Shown here piece after piece: positions 13,301-28,300 of a DNA stretch of 64,000 bases. Origin of the DNA: Branchiostoma floridae (Eukaryota; Chordata; Leptocardii; Amphioxiformes; Branchiostomatidae); assembly GCF_000003815.2 (NCBI RefSeq), contig NC_049979.1, positions 28,268,249 through 28,332,248 of the forward strand. The letters are read 5' to 3'. Each line of letters begins with the position of its first letter. Position 1 is the first letter of the stretch. A model generated the notes under the pieces. That model was not told where the DNA came from. It did not search any database and saw only the letters and a list, made by a program, of their open reading frames with translations. Position numbers and translations under genes: made by a program.

Positions 13301-16300
13301 GATTTGGGGGTTCCGTGCTGTTAACAGAAGTGTGCGTTAATCCGTTGTGCAATTAATTGGCTTCTACTGTTTATCGAAAACTTACACTAATGTCAACGTC
13401 AATTCCAATGTCAAAGAAAAAGGCTGTGAAACAAAAATGAATCTATTGTTCAGTATTCAATACTCTGACTGTGTTTGTTACAATGTATTTGCTCAGCATG
13501 CCAGATCACTTATGATGAATGCAACTTTTTTGGGCCAAACTTTGTTTTTCATTTTCACGCTTGCACCCATTTTATGATTCCCATCTACAGAATCAAATCA
13601 ACATGGCCATATATATGATGTGTATGCAAATTGTGTGCCTCTACCAGGACTGTTTCAAGGACCTTTTCAGGGACAAAAATTTGCTTGTCTACAAAAATCT
13701 GCATTTCATGCCACGATAGTGATGAAAGTGTATTTTTGTACGCTTAACATAACTGAGACATAACAATGAAAATCAAAATGGGGTCCCAAACAATGAGTGG
13801 GACAGAAAAAAGTTGAGACAACTGGAGACAACTCTGTCACTATTGCATGAAGTGGTGCAAAAAATCATGTCCTCAGGGAACCATTTTAGGGAATAGATTC
13901 ATTAACCCTCGTCCTGCTGGCTATTTTATGTCAAATTCAACGTTCCAAAGCTGATGGCTTCACACGTGCGATGGTGCGGTGTGCGTTGGTGCAAATCCTT
14001 CTGTCGGGAGTTGGTGATTCACTTCAAATCACCCGGATGGAGGCCTGGCGAACCTCTGTCTTGTATCAGCCACAATCAGTGATCTACATCATTCACCCGG
14101 ACGGGTGTGTCACCCCGTAAGGGGCGGTATAACCCGTCGTGTGCGAACATGTGCAAACATGTACAGGCTAGCCCTTAGCAATAGCCTACGGCTAGTTGGG
14201 CAGCCCTGGCTGTTTGTAAACAGCTGAACAAATAAATAAATAGATGGCTTCATCAGATAAGTAAAACTTGACCTGTTCTGTACTGCTGCTGCTGCAGATT
14301 TACTCCCCCATCCAATGGGCTTTGCAGACTATGCTTTTACAAGAGAAATACCCAAAACTCATAACAATACAGCTCAGCATGACAAGGGTTAAATAAGTCT
14401 ATTCCGTTCCCATATATAAACAGGCTCAGTAGGACAAGGAATATGCATGCAGTTTGTCTTCTTCAAATTTTGGGAGGATGCACACTACCAAAAATGATTT
14501 TGTCTTATTTTGCTTATCCCATGGACAATTCTTGTATGAAGAAAAAATATTCTTGCAGGAAGAAAATGTAGAAAAAAATTCAAGCAAAACGAGAAACTAC
14601 AAAAATTATTTTAGACATTTAAACAAAATCTTCTTATTTGTTCTTACAATGCAAGAAAAAAATTCTAGAAATTCTTGTTTTTTTCTAACCAGATTCAACT
14701 CTTAAGAAATACAAAAATTTTTTTTCTTCCAGGAAGATAAATTTTCTATGAGGAAGCAAAACAAGATAAACAAGAAAAGGCATTTTGAGAAATACAAGAA
14801 AACAAATCTCAAATTTTCTCAAAAACTGCCCCATGGACAAGCACATTTTTCTAACATTTCTTAGGGACAGAATAATTTTCTTCCTGGAAGATAAATTTTC
14901 TGTGAGGAAGCCAAACAAGATAAACAAGAAAAAGCATTTTTGGTAGTGCATACCTCAAAAGCAGTGTATAATTGAAGCCAATTCTTTTGCCAAAATGACT
15001 GTCCAAACAAAAAAATTCTCAACGGATTGTATGATTGAAGAAATGGTATGATAACTGTAGCAAAAAAATTCTAGCTACACGTAACAGTATTGAGTTACCA
15101 AGGAACAATTATTTTCCATCTTCTGCTTTCTGGAATATTTTTACTTCATCTCCCTCTCTTTCTGTGCAAACTTATTTTTTTGCTAGATATAATTCTAATG
15201 TTAGTAGAATACAATCCTATATATATAAGAGACGATATGTTTTTATGAATGACATCCCTGAAGATAAAACCTTTTCTGTGTGTGTGAGAAAATCAGGGCT
15301 GTCTCCAACTTTTGAATTTTTTTCTGTTGTTGCATTTGGGCCCATGTTGTTAATTTTAGTTGTTTATTCGTTCTGAAATATTATGAAAATACATTTTTTT
15401 TATCAATTTCATATCATGAACTTCTGATTTTTGGATGGACGGGGAGAAATTTTCTTCTGTTTCAACAAAACAAGCAAATTTCTGTTTAGGGACAAAGAGA
15501 TGAAACTTGGAGACAACCCTTGTCAGAATATCTTAAATTTTAGATTACCTGGTACATGATATTTGAATCTTGATATTTTGAAAAGCACACTAAGAATTAA
15601 CAAACTAACATAGGGGGATGCATGATGGCAATATTAATGTCTGGCTCTTGTTAATATATAATAACAACACTTATGTGTCCAAGTCTAGGAATCAATGGAA
15701 ATCTGACCTGTATATTTATCAAACTTATTAAGATGTAACCCTATACTAAATGAATAAATGAATGGATGAATGATTGGACAAAGAACCAACCAAATAACAT
15801 ATCAATGAACAAACGAGCAAACCAATAAACAAGCTTAAGCAAACAAACAGATGTCCGGCCACTATGCATGCGTTTGAGCAGTAAGACCATAAGTTACATG
15901 TATGTTTCGCAATATGATGTATGATTAAAATATGACCATGTTCTGATTTTTACAGCAGCAACCAATGCTGAGGCTCCCATCAATGCCCAGAGAACAGAAC
16001 CCAACTATGGAGCCACTGGTGAGTGATGGGTTACTGATTAACATTTACGTTGTGTGTGTCATCTTTACGGATGTCTGTCAAGCCAATGCCTGTACAAAAT
16101 GTAAACTTTTTGCTGTGAGATGATAAATTTTGGTTGATTGTATGCATGGCCATGGATGATAAAATGTTTTTGGCCTCACCCAGAAACAATTTGCACAACA
16201 AAAATTTGGGGACATAATTAAAAAGAACATGACATCTAAAGTCTTTATAAATGCCAAAATCAAAATCACTGTGAACATCACTTTGTAGGAAACATGCTTT

Positions 16301-19300
16301 TGAAAATCAGCAATATTAGGTGAGAGGAAAGGACAACTGAACCTAGACCTGAGGTGTATGATGAACTCCAGCTCTGCTGTAAGCTACATAACCACTTCTG
16401 TTTAGGATACAAAGGGATTCCTAAATTTTTTTACAGTGTCTACAAATACGGTGGATTTCCGAGTATGAGGAACATAACCTACACAGGCCTGATCACATGT
16501 CATCATCCTTGTTTTTCTCACCACTTTTCTACTATTTTTTGAAAGGACGTTGACCAGAAAATAATGACCACAATGATTTGTAATTTGGAGGGTATTGATA
16601 AAAGGCTTAAACTTTGCCCCGAAATTTGATTTGTGCACCTTGTTTTATATGGGTGAGGTCAAGACCTTATTGATCACCCCTCATATGTTTTTCCATAATT
16701 CATAGAAAATCAATGCAACCGGTAATGTTTTTTCATCATTATTATTATTATATTTTTTTCTTAACATGTTTCAGAATATTTTGTTGCATCTAACATAGGA
16801 ATCGCATTTACAGTATTTTTATTTTTTTTTAACAGAAAGCGTTTCTTTTGTTTTATGTTGACAAGGTTGGGACAGGGTAAAAATGCCATCAGTGCTGGAC
16901 TCTGCTTTCACAGATGGACTGAGTCTTAACCACATAACCATTCTGGGCAAAAAGTTGTCCAAAAATACCTCACCCAGCACAGAGAAAGAGGCAAACATCT
17001 CGACTAATAAACCAAGTGTGTAATTCTGTATAATAACGTGTGACTTATACTATGGTGTGGGATGTAGACTAGAAGGTACAGCAACCACAATATGTTAAAG
17101 TTTAACATACAACATTGCATGAACTTCACAGTAGCATAACAATAATTATGTACATAAAAACATCTAATTCAATTTGAAATAACAAAGCTACCATAATTTG
17201 ATTATAAATTGAATGAATTTTGTATCGTCGTACAAATCATTAGTATGACAGTTGCATGAGTAAAATCTACTAAATATGAATAGATCTAAATTCTAAGTAG
17301 CCAAACATTGGCTATTTTTGGAGTCTGGGCTTGGCAAAAATGTGAAATGATTTGAATCTTGGAAGCTCTTGAAAAAATTACATGTACATATTAATGTAAA
17401 AGCTATTGACCACATTGTGTGGTGCTGTGTGGTTGATACAGCTCAGAACTTGGTATTGCAAGATTTTAGAAATCAAAACTGACAAATTTATGACGAATAC
17501 ATGTATTTAACTCTAAACTAAATCTGAAAAGGATCATGATTGTTCAAAGTAATGGTGTTAGTCAGACTCAATTATGTCCAGTGTTTTGATAATGTTTTGT
17601 TAATAAAAAATGTTATTATTTGTGTCCTCACTCAGCGACTGACCCCTACTCCATGGGAGAGCAGCCCATCGAGACAAAACCTGGCATCCCCCCGACCGAC
17701 CAACCCAACGGTCCCCCCATGCCCACCAACCCCCCTCCTCCCCGCCCGGCCCAGTCCAAGTCCTACCCCAAACCCCCCATGGTTCACACCCTGTCAGACA
17801 GCTCCATGGAGGATGACATTGACATGCTGGATGATGCAGATGAGGATAAGGACATCTACAGAACCAAGGTCAGCAGAAAAAAAGAAGTCTTCTTCTTAAC
17901 TTAAAGTTCATCTGTGTTGGTAAAAGCCATTGTGGATAAAAACTCAGTGCTCAGCCAGTGTTAATTCAGTAGGAGGATAATCAGTGTGAATGTGAGTTCA
18001 GCACCAGGGACAGAACCAGTGTGAATTCAGTAGGAGGATAATCAGTGTGAATGTGAGTTCAGCACCAGGGACAGAACCAGTGTGAAATAGGTTTGAGGTC
18101 GCAGTAGTGCCATATATCGAATCACATACGAACATCTCTGTATTTACAGTTCTTGAATTGTGTCCATTTCTCTCATCCTTCTTTTTTTCCTGTAGACCTT
18201 CCTGTATGTTGCAGACCTTGCTAGAAAAGACCACCGCCACCTGAGTCAGAAGTACAACCTATACAGCTGGTAAGTGGTTGTCTAATTGTGTTTAAACACA
18301 TTATTGATCAGCTGACAGTTGAAGTGATCTATGATTGTAATGAATACGCTTTTTGCATGAGCAGCATGACTGGAAGATTTCCCTGCCAAAATATGCTGTT
18401 GGCATTGGATAATTGATATGCACACAAAAGAAGATATATATTGATGAAATACACAATCATGCTAGTGCCTGATTTTTGTCGTTTTTCCCTCCTACAGGAA
18501 CCTGCTGACCATCTCAGTGTTCTACGCTCTACCTGTCATACAACTGGTGATCACCTACCAGAAGGTCAGAAGTACTTTTATGTCACACCTAGGCTTTGAT
18601 AACATTTGTTACAGGTGATAACTTGGGTTATCGCACAGGGTTCTGCTGTTATCACATGGTTTGAACATACATTGTACTTTGTATGACCCAAGGAAAATTT
18701 ACATGCCATTATTATATTCAATCCCTGAATCTGTATGTACCAAAGTAAAGATAGATACTTTCACCTACATTGGGAATCCCATTTTAGATTATATCAGGGC
18801 CAAGGACATTTGTCCTGTTCATGTTCACCATTACAGTACATGTATATCCATGTGAGCGTAGAGCTGGACTAGTCACCCATGGTCAAGTCCATCGACGATA
18901 AACAGATTGTCTGACAGGATTTAAAGAAGACTAGAAGAAAGAAGACTAGCCTTGTAATAAAGTTTTGTAATTTTGATGTTCCCACAGATGCTGAACACCA
19001 CTGGCAATGAGGACATTTGTTACTACAACTTTTTCTGTGCGCAGCCTGCTGGGGACCTCACGTAAGCCACTCATTATGAATTTTACATTATTAATCATGG
19101 ATGATATCTTAACTCGAATCTACAACCTCTAAACTGTATCCCTTTAGAGTGTTTGCATTGCATTTGGTAGATTGTGAGTTCAATCTCCGGCCGAGTCATA
19201 CCAAAGATTTTAAAAATGGTAGATGCAGCCTTCTTTGCTTAGCACTCAGCATTTGGGAAAGAGTATGGTAGTTGAACATGTACATCACTACCAGTGACAT

Positions 19301-22300
19301 AGCCCCCTGCTGTAGTGATTGCACAAAGTTTTGTGGCCCAGGGCTACCGAAAAGGAGTTGCTTCACTTAAGTGTCCAAGAGACCAATCCTGTTTCTGCAA
19401 TTATAAATGATTGTGTCTTTTGTTTTCAGTGCTTTCAACAACGTGTACAGCAACATTGGCTACATCATGCTTGGTGTCCTCATTCTTATCCTTGTCTACC
19501 GTAGGTAAGTAACATTGGTTTGTATCTGCGTAATCACCTCAAGGTGAAACATAACATTTTTGTCCAGTTAAATACAAGCAACTGATCGATAAAATCCCCT
19601 CATGCCCCTACTACATGTACATGTATTGTCAATTTATTAAGTTCGGATTGTATCTCAATACTTATTGATAAATCGTGTGTAATTTTATTTACTTAATCTG
19701 ATTCTTACCACCATCTTTCTACAACCCGAATACTGTTGATGCATTTACATTTCTGTAAGTTTGCAGAGATTTAATTTGATGGTAGGGAGGAAATGTTCAC
19801 GCCAGTTTGAGCTTGCAATTATAGTGCTATCATAAGTCACATGATGTACAGGATTAGAAACCGTGCTGCCTTTATGGATAGTCAGCTTGGAAATCACCTA
19901 TTAGTGACTCGGCAAGGGTGCTACAATCAGACAGAATACCGTAGTCACTTTCATGCAGTGCTGGCGTGATCAACTGTCTAACCGTATCTATCCTCTGGAT
20001 ATCTTGCACTTCTTAATAAATATGCGCTCAACATTGAATGATAGTGTGCAGTCAGATCTGTGTTCAATTTACACATCATTGTGCACAATTTTTGTAGTGA
20101 GAATGTGAGCCAAGATACTGTTCATCTTTCACAGGGACTACACTCATCAGAAGAAGGTGGATGCAGGGGACAGATATGCCATTGTAAGTTTTAGAGCTGT
20201 TTTTGATTTCGGTACCATGGGGTTTTTTAGCATTTAATGACATGTTTGTTTTCCAGTTTTGATGTTTATTGACTTATAGGTGTTTATTTTTCATTGCAGG
20301 ATTATGGCATCCCCAAACACTTTGGTCTCTTCTATGCTATCGGTAAGAGGAGTATCTTTGTCATATTGCAATAAATGTATAAGGTTCAGTCTCTACACTT
20401 GTTGTCATGTTGATATGCAGGACTCATATGCTTCCTGCAACTTGCAACTTGCCGGAAATGTTTGTTGAGTGCAGATGAACATCCAAATTTATAGCTTTCA
20501 GTTTAACTTGCATGTCACAACAAAGTCACATAAAACATGTTGACATTATCAGTGCTGCACTCATTAATCAAGACATTTTAATGCGTCAAATACTGCACTT
20601 CAGAAAATCAGATACATTTTGCTGTATCATCTTAAAAGCACAACACACAACAGTATCCAGAGATGTATACAGTCATAAAATCTCAATATGCTATGCAGAA
20701 CTTAGAAAGAGTTAGAATTGGACAATACATGCAGTAGTTACAATGTACGAGGCACGAATGATTGTTGGTGTTGGCTAAAGTTGCCATAATTCATGGACAA
20801 CAGTTCAGGATTGCGTATTATGGGTGTAATATATGGGTATAATTGATACATGTAGATAGATTGAAAAAATAGATTCTGAATAAGATGAAAAATTGCCCCG
20901 CTTGCTAGGTCCGAGCGTGCTCTGCATTTGTAAGACCACACGTTTTGCAGACTGAGTTAGATGTTCCACACGAACACAGAACACCTGTTGTTTATTTCAG
21001 GCATTGCTCTAGTGATGGAAGGGGTAATGAGTGGATGCTATCACGTCTGTCCAAACTACTCCAACTTCCAGTTTGGTAAGGAAAACTTACTGGTTATTAC
21101 TTTATTGCTTAATGAGAGAATTAAACTTTTGTCCAATCCAACACATTAAGCAATTTTTTCAAATCTCTCGAGCTCGGTCTTCTTCAGCTATCTGACTCAA
21201 GTGCTGTAGACACATGATTTTACCGCATGTGTGACGTCAGCATTGGTTCAACACAATGAGTTGGAGAAAAGTTTTATTTTCTCATTATGTAATTTACCAA
21301 CTCCTCAATATTTTGGTTCCTGGTACCAAAATTTCTAACAGAATGTAAGATGGTTAATGCTACAAAATGTGCATTCCCAACTTAAAGTTTGAACACGTTT
21401 TTACTCATTTGGCTAAAAAAATGTATGTGGATCTGGCTTTCTTTTGCTTGTGATATGTGCCTCTGAAAATGGGGCTGCTGTTTGTTTCTTCAACTTGGGT
21501 ACAATTCTTTGGACATACTGATAAAGAATGTAATAATCAATTAATACATTGTAGGTGTTGCCTGACCTAACATGGTTGTTTATACATACTATTATGTATC
21601 TCCCAGACACTTCCTTCATGTACATCATTGGGGGACTGGGCATGCTGAAGCTCTACCAGACACGACATCCTGACATCAACGCCAATGCCTACGCAGCGTA
21701 TGCCAGCTTGGCCATCGTTATCTTTGTCGCTGTGATTGGAGTGGTAAGTAAACTATAGTCATTGCACATGATGCATGGTGATATTCCAAAGGTGATTTTT
21801 ATATTATTCTTAAGTTTATAACTCCACAGTACACAGTTTTGAAATGAGTACTCTGAGGTAGAATGTTAAATGGAGGTCCCATGTTTTAGGAGAGCCACAC
21901 CTCAAGCATGTGTAAGAATCCATCACACAAAACAGTAGGCAGGGCTCGAAATACTGGGTACACCCAGGTGCACCCAAAATTGGAGCTGTGCACCCAATTA
22001 TTTTCTGTGGGTGCACAGGGTGCACCCAAATATTTTCTTAGGCTTATGTACATGTGTATGTAAAGATATCAAAGTACACTTAAAAGAAGCTCCATCTTAA
22101 GATTGGAATTCCGTTTTTCCCATTTTGAAATGTGCTAATATTTTCAATATAAAAGCACTTGGTGCAAAGTCTTTACATATGATTGACAAGTATGATGTAC
22201 AGTTGTGAAATATGATAATAACTTTCATGAGTATTCATTTTGAAAATTTTCTTCCTGCAGGAATTCCTGCAGGAATTCCTGCAGGAAGCGTTTTTCCTGC

Positions 22301-25300
22301 AGGAATTCCTGCAGGAAAACATTTTCCTGCAGGAATGCTGCAGGTATTCCTGCAGGAATTCCTGCAGGAGAAAGGTAAATTCCTGCAGGAAGAATGTTTT
22401 CTGCAGGAATTTCTGCAGGAATGGCCTTGACAATGACAGGAAGCGTTCTTTATGCATTTAATTTTGTTTTGAAACTGTTAAACAATGCATTAGATTTCAT
22501 TAGATGTTTCAGACTTGACTTTAACTATGTATATAAAACAGATATATAATGGAGGCATTTTTTATTGTTTCGTTTTCCTAGTTTTATTGACTGTTGCTGG
22601 AGATGCCTGGCATTAGAAATAACTGACCTATGAATGAACTTCACTTCAAGAAAATGCATTTCCTTCAGTGGCTACTCATATTTTTCAGAAGTACAGAAGT
22701 TGTTGTTGTTTATTGTTGTTTATTAAGAAACCTTTTAGCCCTTACGGGCTAATCTTCCAAGGTTCAATCAACATGAATCAACATTACAATCAACATGAAT
22801 ACATACATTTTTAAAAATACAACAATCACAGAGTATTTACAATAGAGCACAGTGTCTAGGGGTCAGAGGTCTAGTTGACAATGTTTGAGATAGCTTGCTT
22901 AAAACTGGACAGTGTATACAGTGACTTAATGTTAGATGGCAATGAGTTCCAGAGCATAATTGCTCGGTACAGGAAGGTACGTTTTCCACTGTTTGTTTTA
23001 GGTTTGGGTAGTCTGAAGTTGTTGGATACAGAAAATCTAGTATTATACATGTGGGATGAATTAACTGGTATGAAGGAATTGTACACATTTTGTGGTTCGT
23101 GGCTAGTGAGGACTTTAAAGAACATTATCAGAGTACTTAAAGAGAATCTCTTTCTCACTGTAGGCCAACCAAGCTCAAGATGCATCCGCCTAACAGATGT
23201 GTCCGATGTACATTTTAATAACAGTCTACACGCTCTATTTTGTACTATCTGCAGTTTTCTCATATTCGAATCTGACATGCTGGCTAGCAGTGGTGAACAA
23301 TACTGTACTACTGATAGCACCAGGGCTTGAAGTACCAGTTTACACACATCATCAAGTATATAACAAGCATATCTTCTAACATAGGCTAAGTTTCCTGAGA
23401 GTTTTGTTACAAGATATTTGGTATGAAGATTCCAAGTTAGTGACGGGTCCATATGTAAGCCCAATAGGACTGCTTCGATTACTTGTTCAACTTTCTCAGA
23501 GCCGATTACAAGGTTCAAAGATTTATCGGGTAACAGAGCAAGCTTGCGAGCAGTGCCAAATAGCATACATTTTGTTTTCAGTACATTCATAACTAGTCGA
23601 TTGACACTAACCCAGTTAGACAATTCTATAAGATCAGGTTGCAAAGCTGCCACAATAGCACTGACTGACTTGGCTGCCTTGTACAGTGAAGTATCATCAG
23701 CATACATTTCTGTCGAACATTGTGATACAGTCAACGGAAGGTCATTAGTATAAAGGGTAAATAACAATGGACCTAAGCAACTGCCCTGTGGTACTCCACA
23801 TTCAAGTCCCAGAGGTTCTGAGAATTGACCATTGATGTAGACAACCTGCTTGGGCATGGTTACTTCTTTCATTTTTTTCTTTAATTCTTTAACATCACCA
23901 CTTAGGGTTTATTAGTATCTAAGCCAATTTGATTGTACATATAGGTGCAAGTCAGGAACATAAACACAAAATTCATAAATTTCATGACAGGCCTAAGCTT
24001 CCCTTAAAAGTATAAATTCAATTGTTGTAAATTGCACATGTACTGTAAGGGTAGGGTGCCCTAATAGGATAATCATTGGAGTCCATAAGAAAAGTACTGT
24101 ACAATGAAAGTACAGTACTTTTAGTTACATGTTGTGTAAAAACCTTTATCCTATTATCAGTGCCAACCTGATGAAATTATTTTCGGAACTTCCAGTAACT
24201 ATTTACTGAATTCTAAACTGTAGTAAATCAAATAATACATTCAGTTGGTGGAAAAGTAGATGACATGAACCGCCTTGTTTGCCATGCTGATAGCTGGTGT
24301 TTGGGTTATAGAAACCAACCACTGGCGGCTTTATCTCATGATGCACCCCTCAGGGTAAAACATTGATCCTCTATTACTGGTGAATGCCACCTGGCTATAT
24401 GCTAATAGTATTAGCATATAGCCAGGTGGCATTCACCCAGTCATATTTTATGTTGGTTATGACACTGTAACACAATATTAGAAGTGTCCCGAGCCGGGTG
24501 CGTGGACACCTAGAAATTCATTAAACACTGGTGCTAAATGAATCTTATTTATTAGGTTTTTGATACCTAGTTCTAATAATAATCAACCGTCACCAGATCA
24601 GATCAGATCACAGAACATTGATCAATCAGAACAACACCCTGTCCTCATCTGGAACTCTTTACATGCTCTAATTGTCTAAAATCCTTGAGATTGGGACAAA
24701 GGCCTTTTTATCACAAGAGTGTGATATTATCACCTCCCCTCCCCTTTCTCACCTATCTTTAGAGAAGTCATTATATAATCTCCTTTGCACCTACATGAAG
24801 GTGTTTAAAGCCAGCAACAACAATGCGTGCATTGATTTATAATGACAGGTAATTAGAGACTGAAGTGAATGGTAGCTGCCTTATTCAGTGCCTCCACTGG
24901 TGTATAGAACAGGTCAGTATTTAACACTGCATAGAAGACTAAAGTTTACCCAAAGAGGTTTAACTACCTTGTAGATCACCAAGGAGTTTAGAATTCTCTG
25001 ATCTCACTGACCTAACCTAGGTTTTACAGCAACCTTGGAATAGATATAATTTTTAGTCTTTACTATTTGCCTTTCAATTGGTAATCTTTTACTCTTGTCT
25101 TGGCGACCTTAGGTCTCTTGTTTTAATCTCCAAGCAGATCTTGCTGTGGCAAATGGGAAGGAGTTTAGCCGGCAGAGGAGTTATTGGCCACAGCGAAGAT
25201 CTGCTGCAGAACGCACCGGTCAAAGGCAATTATCAGGCAATTAAACTGCGTTAGGAAGAAGGTGCGAATTGCCCCGGGCGTGCGGGGCCAGGGATCCCGT

Positions 25301-28300
25301 CACGGGTCGGCTGTAAGAGTTCATTGTGTTTTCTGTGACATCTGGGGATTTCTTTGCTTCTTTGGTGTCAATAACGCGTCAATAACTTACTACGTACTGG
25401 AGGAAAACAACAGCAAAACGCGTCAGCACGATGCGACAGGACGCAAGTGCAGTGGGGAGGGGGGCGCTGACGTCGATTTCCCCCAACGTTTCATGAAGCC
25501 ACGGCGCCCGTTTGTTTGCCTGAGAATGCACCGGACGCCGTTAGAAATAATTCAAATCGGCTTTGCTGAAAATGCACGTGCTGATTTATGTGGATACCTT
25601 TCCAAAATTTCAAGTTCTGTCTACGTTTTTACACGCCGATGTCTGTCCGTCAAATGTGACGAGCGTGGGTCTTTGAACCAAATCCAAGCGTATATGATCG
25701 GTAAAGATTTGAAGTTGCAGACATGAAAAAATGATACAGGAAGTGTTTAGAGCAGCTTTTATTGTAAAATATATACAAGTAACAACTAGATAATAACTTG
25801 TTATTTGTGTACAAGTACAACTGATAATTTCATATGTCGATACGTTGTCTTGGTGCGCTGTGATGCAGTCTGCTCCAGCGGTTTCGGGGGGGAAGCCCCC
25901 GCTGTGAACTGGCGCGGCTCGCCGCGTTTGTCCCAGATACTGGCTCGGAAGGGTTGTAAAACGATAATCCTGGCCAAATTTAGCCAATTTGCACGTTGGA
26001 GGTAAGTGGATACTAGGAGGAGCAGAAACACGTTTCTGAAAAGATCGCTCCTCCCGCTGCCTTTGACCGGTGCGTTCTGCAGCAGATCTTCGCTGTGGCC
26101 AATAACTCCTCTGCCGGCTAAACTCCTTCCCATTTGCCACAGCAAGATCTGCTTGGAGATTATCTTGTTTAAGCAAGGAGCTTTTATCTTGGTTTCAGAC
26201 AAAAAGTTCCTGATGATGGGTTTGAAGGCTGATAGCCAGAATAAAGCTACCATTCCAGAATGGCTATCAGTATCACATCAAAATATATACCACAGGCCTT
26301 CTACTCTTCAAAATCAACCAGGAAAGTTTGCCAACACGGAGGGTATTGATATGTAAAATTTGGGGTCCTGGAGTATCTTGCAAATACAAGCAATTTTTGT
26401 ACTATAGAGCCAGGCGTTGAAAAGCAGAAAGGCCCACAAAATAACAACAAACTTTTTGATAACCAAACTTATTGATAACCTGGGCTTTATCTGGTCCAAA
26501 GAACCATTATCTTTTTGACTATTAATAAACTTGAAGCCCGCTATGAAGCTGTTTACCAGTATGGTTCATTATAAGCCAGAAGGCCGACATAACCACATTC
26601 CTCTGGAACAAAGAATTTGCCAATACTGTAACTTGAATAAGATAGAGGATGAGTGTCACTTTAGTGTTTACTGTACTTTATACAACAACAAAAGAAACGT
26701 CCTCTTTGAAAATATACAAGATATGTTCCCTATTTCCAATACTTGAATACCACGGAAAAAAATTCATATTTCTCATGCAATTAGATCAACCATACATTAT
26801 TGATTCCATCTGTACTTAATATTTATAACTGTTTTAAGAGGTGAGAAGAAGTTGAACTTGTAAATACTGGAATGTATTACTATTAGTATTTGTAGAGGTG
26901 ATAAGATACCTTTTTTTTAATCAAAATTGTATTTCACTAGCGCTCGTAACAACCTGTACTTAGCTTGTTTGAGCACAAATGTACAATCAAGGTCATTGAT
27001 TCATTATATAGAAACATCAGGCAAAAGTTTGTTCCAGAGATTATTTGTAGTTTCCAAATCCTATTACATGGGCCTGTATATAAGGCACTCACTTTCCTCT
27101 TTTTGGTAATTAGGCACATTGTTATGCAGGTTCAAAGGAGGTCAGTTATTGTTAAGGCATGCTTCCCAATTAGCAAGTTGAATTAGCAAGTCCCACAGGG
27201 ACTGTCCCAAAGCACTGGATGGAAAGATTCAGAACACCTCCCTGAGATCAAGGAGGTTTAAATGCTTCTTGCTGAGATATTTCTATACTGAACTGCTTTT
27301 GAGCCAGATTAGAACTAGAAGAACTTCAAAATTGCAGAAACCTGAAAATTCACTTCTGGGATAGATTACAGGATTCGAATGGTTAAACCAGATCGGCAAA
27401 TTAAGGAGTAATAAAAGCTCCTTGATCTCACCAACTTGATCTGGCCCTCTTTCAACCTCCTTGATCTGGCTCAACACTTTTGTTTTGAACTGCCAACTAA
27501 TGGAAATCTTAGAATTCAGAAAAATGGTAAATTAGGTAGTGCTCTGCATTGCACTTTAGCCAACCTCTCACTTTACATATATAATATATATACCATTGAA
27601 GCTTGGATCCAGGTTACATTCAGGTATGTGACGTCATACTTTGTGGCGTCACCCAGGAAAATAAAAGTTTTTAGATAATAATCTTATATTTAGGCCATGT
27701 TTCTGAATCAAAAATTTTTTTGAAACAGGATGTGTTTGAAGGCACTTGAAAGGCCATGAAAGAATGAAGCTTCTTACGGTTGCATAAGATAGTATTGTCA
27801 GCCTGCAAGATCCGCTTGGAGATTCTGATCATGATAGACAAAGAAGCACAGTGCAAATGACACAGTAGGGTTCGGAGGACACCAACTGACTAGTCTAATT
27901 AGTCTGTTCTGTCAACTTTTAGCTTGATTGGTAAATGTGTTGGGTTCATGAGCTGGCGGGCCCAGGTTAAAATCCTGGGAGCCAGGCACAAATTTTTCTC
28001 TTGTGTTTCAGAAGTGTAAGGTTGTGAAGGACGTTGCACTTCTGTGAGGGCCTGCATGCCTTTTTCCGTTAAGTGTTACGAGCCATTTTAATTTACCGTT
28101 AATCGTTACCGACCCACTCTAATTCACCGTTAAGCGTTATCGGTATATTTTTCGTGAAGCGTATTGGTCGTTTTAATTCCACGTTAATCGTTACTTGTTA
28201 TCCCGAATTCACCGTTAAGCATTACCAAGAAATTCTTCGTAACAAGTTATACCCACGAAGTCAAATGCCAGGTAGAGCCCCTGAAAATGCAGGAAATGGT

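Noticed and set aside
22251-22425. CRISPR array
   Set aside because: Eukaryotic context and palindromic units without unique spacers.
22212-22461. Repeat frames (GIPAG / FLQE) in the PstI arrays, also at 31988-32227
   Set aside because: Tandem palindromes read in frame; not protein-coding.
25184-25726. 180-codon frame inside the hAT-type element
   Set aside because: Starts in the inverted repeat and has no transposase motif.
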